A DNA stretch of 64,000 nt from an uncultured Ignavibacteria bacterium (GTDB lineage: Bacteria > Bacteroidota > Ignavibacteria > Tepidaquicellales > Tepidaquicellaceae): the NCBI GenBank assembly GCA_937974175.1, contig CALJIG010000062.1, positions 62,001 through 126,000 of the forward strand, given 5' to 3'. The translations under genes were made by a program, and so were the position numbers. The notes under the pieces were generated by a model. It was not told the origin of the DNA, searched no databases, and worked only from the letters and a program-made list of their open reading frames with translations. Within the stretch, counting starts at the first letter, position 1. Each line of letters begins with the position of its first letter. Of this stretch, positions 62,616 to 64,000 are shown in pieces.

Positions 62616-63413
62616 ATGGCAGAAACCGGTTACAGTAAAACAGATAAAGAGACACTGGATAAATTCAAAGAGTTTGTAGATGTTGTTTACAGACTGAGAA
62701 AAGAATGTCCGTGGGATAAAGAACAGACACATCAATCGTTGAGAAGATGCCTGCTTGAAGAAAGCTACGAAGTTCTTGAAGCTATAGATAAGAACGATAA
62801 AATTGAATTAAAAAAAGAGCTTGGTGATTTAATCCTGCAGGTAATTTTTCATTCTATTCTCGGTGAAGAAACCGGTGACTTTACATTGAAAGAAGTCCTT
62901 CAAGGTGAAACTGCAAAGCTTATATATCGCCATCCCCATGTATTCGGAGAAAAAAAAGATATTGACAGTTCACAAGTAAAAACTAACTGGGAAAAACTAA
63001 AGATGAAGGAGGGAAGGGAATCTGTAATTGACGGGATTCCTGCAGAGCTTCCGGCATTATTCAAGGCATACAGAATTCAGGAAAAGGCTTCAAAGATAGG
63101 ATTTGACTGGAAAGAAAAAGAACCTGTTTACAATAAAATTCTTGAAGAAGTTAATGAGTTGAAAGAAAACATAGAAACAGGTAAGCCGCATGAAGATATT
63201 GAAGATGAGTTTGGAGATGTTTTGTTTTCTATTGTAAACTATGCAAGGTTTATAAATGTAAATCCCGAAGATGCATTAAGAAGAACAATTGAAAAATTTT
63301 CTTCACGATTCAGAGAGATGGAAAAGGGTTTCATAGATGAGGGAAGAGATATTCACTCGCTTACGCTTGAAGAGATGGATGACAGATGGAATAAAATAAA
63401 AAAGAAGAAGTGA
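62616..63413 (+). CDS. mazG: Nucleoside triphosphate pyrophosphohydrolase MazG
   Basis: This 265-residue protein has two MazG helical domains. The first has CPWDKEQTHQSLRRCLLEES and EEsYEVLEAID-KKELGDLILQ, carrying the E-E-x-x-E-x-x-D metal site; the second has NELKENI and EDIEDEFGDVLFSIVNYAR. It hydrolyses NTPs to NMP and pyrophosphate, cleaning abnormal nucleotides. YRIQEKASKIGFDWKE is a diagnostic MazG line. Its stop overlaps the next start (GTGA). Confidence 0.95.
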   Translation: MAETGYSKTDKETLDKFKEFVDVVYRLRKECPWDKEQTHQSLRRCLLEESYEVLEAIDKNDKIELKKELGDLILQVIFHSILGEETGDFTLKEVLQGETAKLIYRHPHVFGEKKDIDSSQVKTNWEKLKMKEGRESVIDGIPAELPALFKAYRIQEKASKIGFDWKEKEPVYNKILEEVNELKENIETGKPHEDIEDEFGDVLFSIVNYARFINVNPEDALRRTIEKFSSRFREMEKGFIDEGRDIHSLTLEEMDDRWNKIKKKK

Positions 63414-63865
63414 GCGCAAAAATCGTAAATGATAAATCTATAGGCATAATAGTTTTCTTATGTAATGATGATGAAATCTATTTTTTACTGATAAGACATG
63501 CAGGGGGACACTGGGCTTTTCCGAAAGGACATCCCGATATACATGAAACAGAAATACAGACAGCAAGAAGAGAGCTTTTTGAAGAAACGGGAATAAAAGA
63601 TTTAGATTTAATTTCAGATAAGATTTTACTTGAAGACAGATATAAGTTTTCAGGACATAAAGGAGAATTGATTCATAAAGTCGTTTATTATTATATAGCA
63701 GAAGTAAAAAGTGATGTTGTTCAGGTTGACGGTGAGGAAATTTCTGCTTATAAATGGTGTACGCTTGAAGAATCTTTTGCTTTTTTAGTACACTCCGAAA
63801 CAATAATTTTAATTAATAAAGCTTATAAATTTATATATGAATTTAAAAATGAAAAGAAATCTTAG
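63410..63865 (+). CDS. NUDIX hydrolase (Ap4A-hydrolase-like)
   Basis: This 151-residue protein starts with GTG at 63410, overlapping the mazG stop. The Nudix box is GHPDIHETEIQTARRELFEE followed by TGI, matching Gx5Ex7REUxEExGU. HWAFPKGH upstream and the late YKWCTLEESFAFL resemble bis(5'-nucleosyl)-tetraphosphatases. Together with MazG it would form a nucleotide-sanitising pair. Substrate is not proven by sequence. Confidence 0.9.
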   Translation: MSAKIVNDKSIGIIVFLCNDDEIYFLLIRHAGGHWAFPKGHPDIHETEIQTARRELFEETGIKDLDLISDKILLEDRYKFSGHKGELIHKVVYYYIAEVKSDVVQVDGEEISAYKWCTLEESFAFLVHSETIILINKAYKFIYEFKNEKKS

Positions 63866-64000
63866 CTTAGTTATCTTTCTTTTTTTTATTTTTACAAATC
63901 TTACAGCTGCTTCTAAACTTGAAGACTTTCAGGCAAGAATAGACTCAATAGTAAACTCAATGAACTGTACAGTATCTGTACAGATTGTAAGCGCTGACAA
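63849..64000 (+). CDS. Probable D-alanyl-D-alanine carboxypeptidase/PBP4-like, N-terminal part
   Basis: A frame from ATG 63849 runs off the right edge. It overlaps the NUDIX gene by 17 bases. The first 21 residues form a signal peptide (MKRNLSLVIFLFFIFTNLTA). The mature start KLEDFQARIDSIVNSMN then CTVSVQIVSAD resembles the N-terminus of S13 (PBP4/DacB) peptidases, which trim peptidoglycan in the periplasm. Only 50 residues are visible, so the family call is tentative. Confidence 0.5.
   Translation, partial: MKRNLSLVIFLFFIFTNLTAASKLEDFQARIDSIVNSMNCTVSVQIVSAD

Overview
The window looks like a chromosome segment from a low-GC member of the Bacteroidetes/Ignavibacteria side of the FCB group. 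The grounds are several secreted proteins that end in a type IX secretion (T9SS) type A sorting domain with the Ignavibacteria-like signature NYPNPFNP, a PorD-like (DUF4835) protein, a perfect Bacteroidetes-type -7 promoter element (TAnnTTTG), frequent TTG/GTG starts, and little Shine-Dalgarno signal. The species cannot be named from sequence alone. I saw no tRNA, rRNA, CRISPR array, transposase or phage gene.

Layout. 1-5.4 kb: surface-polysaccharide and secreted-protein genes (two GT9 glycosyltransferases, FkbM and class I methyltransferases, an FG-GAP T9SS protein). 5.4-13.5 kb: a DPP-IV peptidase, an M61 peptidase, a YciI protein, a PorD-like protein, a PfkB kinase, an RmlD-like reductase and a small membrane protein. 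13.5-14.5 kb: a gene-free mosaic of short palindromic repeats. 14.5-25.7 kb: serS, an ArsR regulator with three SRPBCC proteins behind a well-defined operator/promoter, a two-ring AAA+ protein with a duplicated N-terminal domain, a GT4 glycosyltransferase, a YfhO-like membrane protein and GDP-fucose synthase. 26-36.4 kb: four paralogous T9SS-secreted proteins and a TrmB-family regulator with a strong palindrome upstream. 36.5-58.3 kb: a large electron-transfer region. 58.3-64 kb: two ligase-associated DNA-repair genes, RidA, an MtlR-like protein, MazG, a NUDIX hydrolase, and the start of a probable D-Ala-D-Ala carboxypeptidase.

The centrepiece is the 36.5-58.3 kb region. Six multiheme cytochromes carry about 70 heme-binding motifs. 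They are organised as two divergent transcription units around a sigma-54 activator of the NtrC family. One unit has an octaheme cytochrome with a T9SS sorting domain (predicted cell surface), an outer-membrane beta-barrel, a 14-heme periplasmic cytochrome and a 7-heme probable lipoprotein. The other has a 19-heme membrane-anchored cytochrome, a cytochrome b, a c554-like cytochrome and an 18-motif NapC-type cytochrome, followed by ccmB, ccmC, a ccmD-like small gene, ccmE and ccmF. A ccmA-like ATPase and a histidine kinase lie at the far side. Together they read as a quinone-to-cell-surface electron conduit with its own regulator and heme-insertion machinery. A sigma-54-like promoter and a shared 13-bp upstream motif precede both units in the same orientation. 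This functional reading is inference; the gene families and motifs are seen directly.
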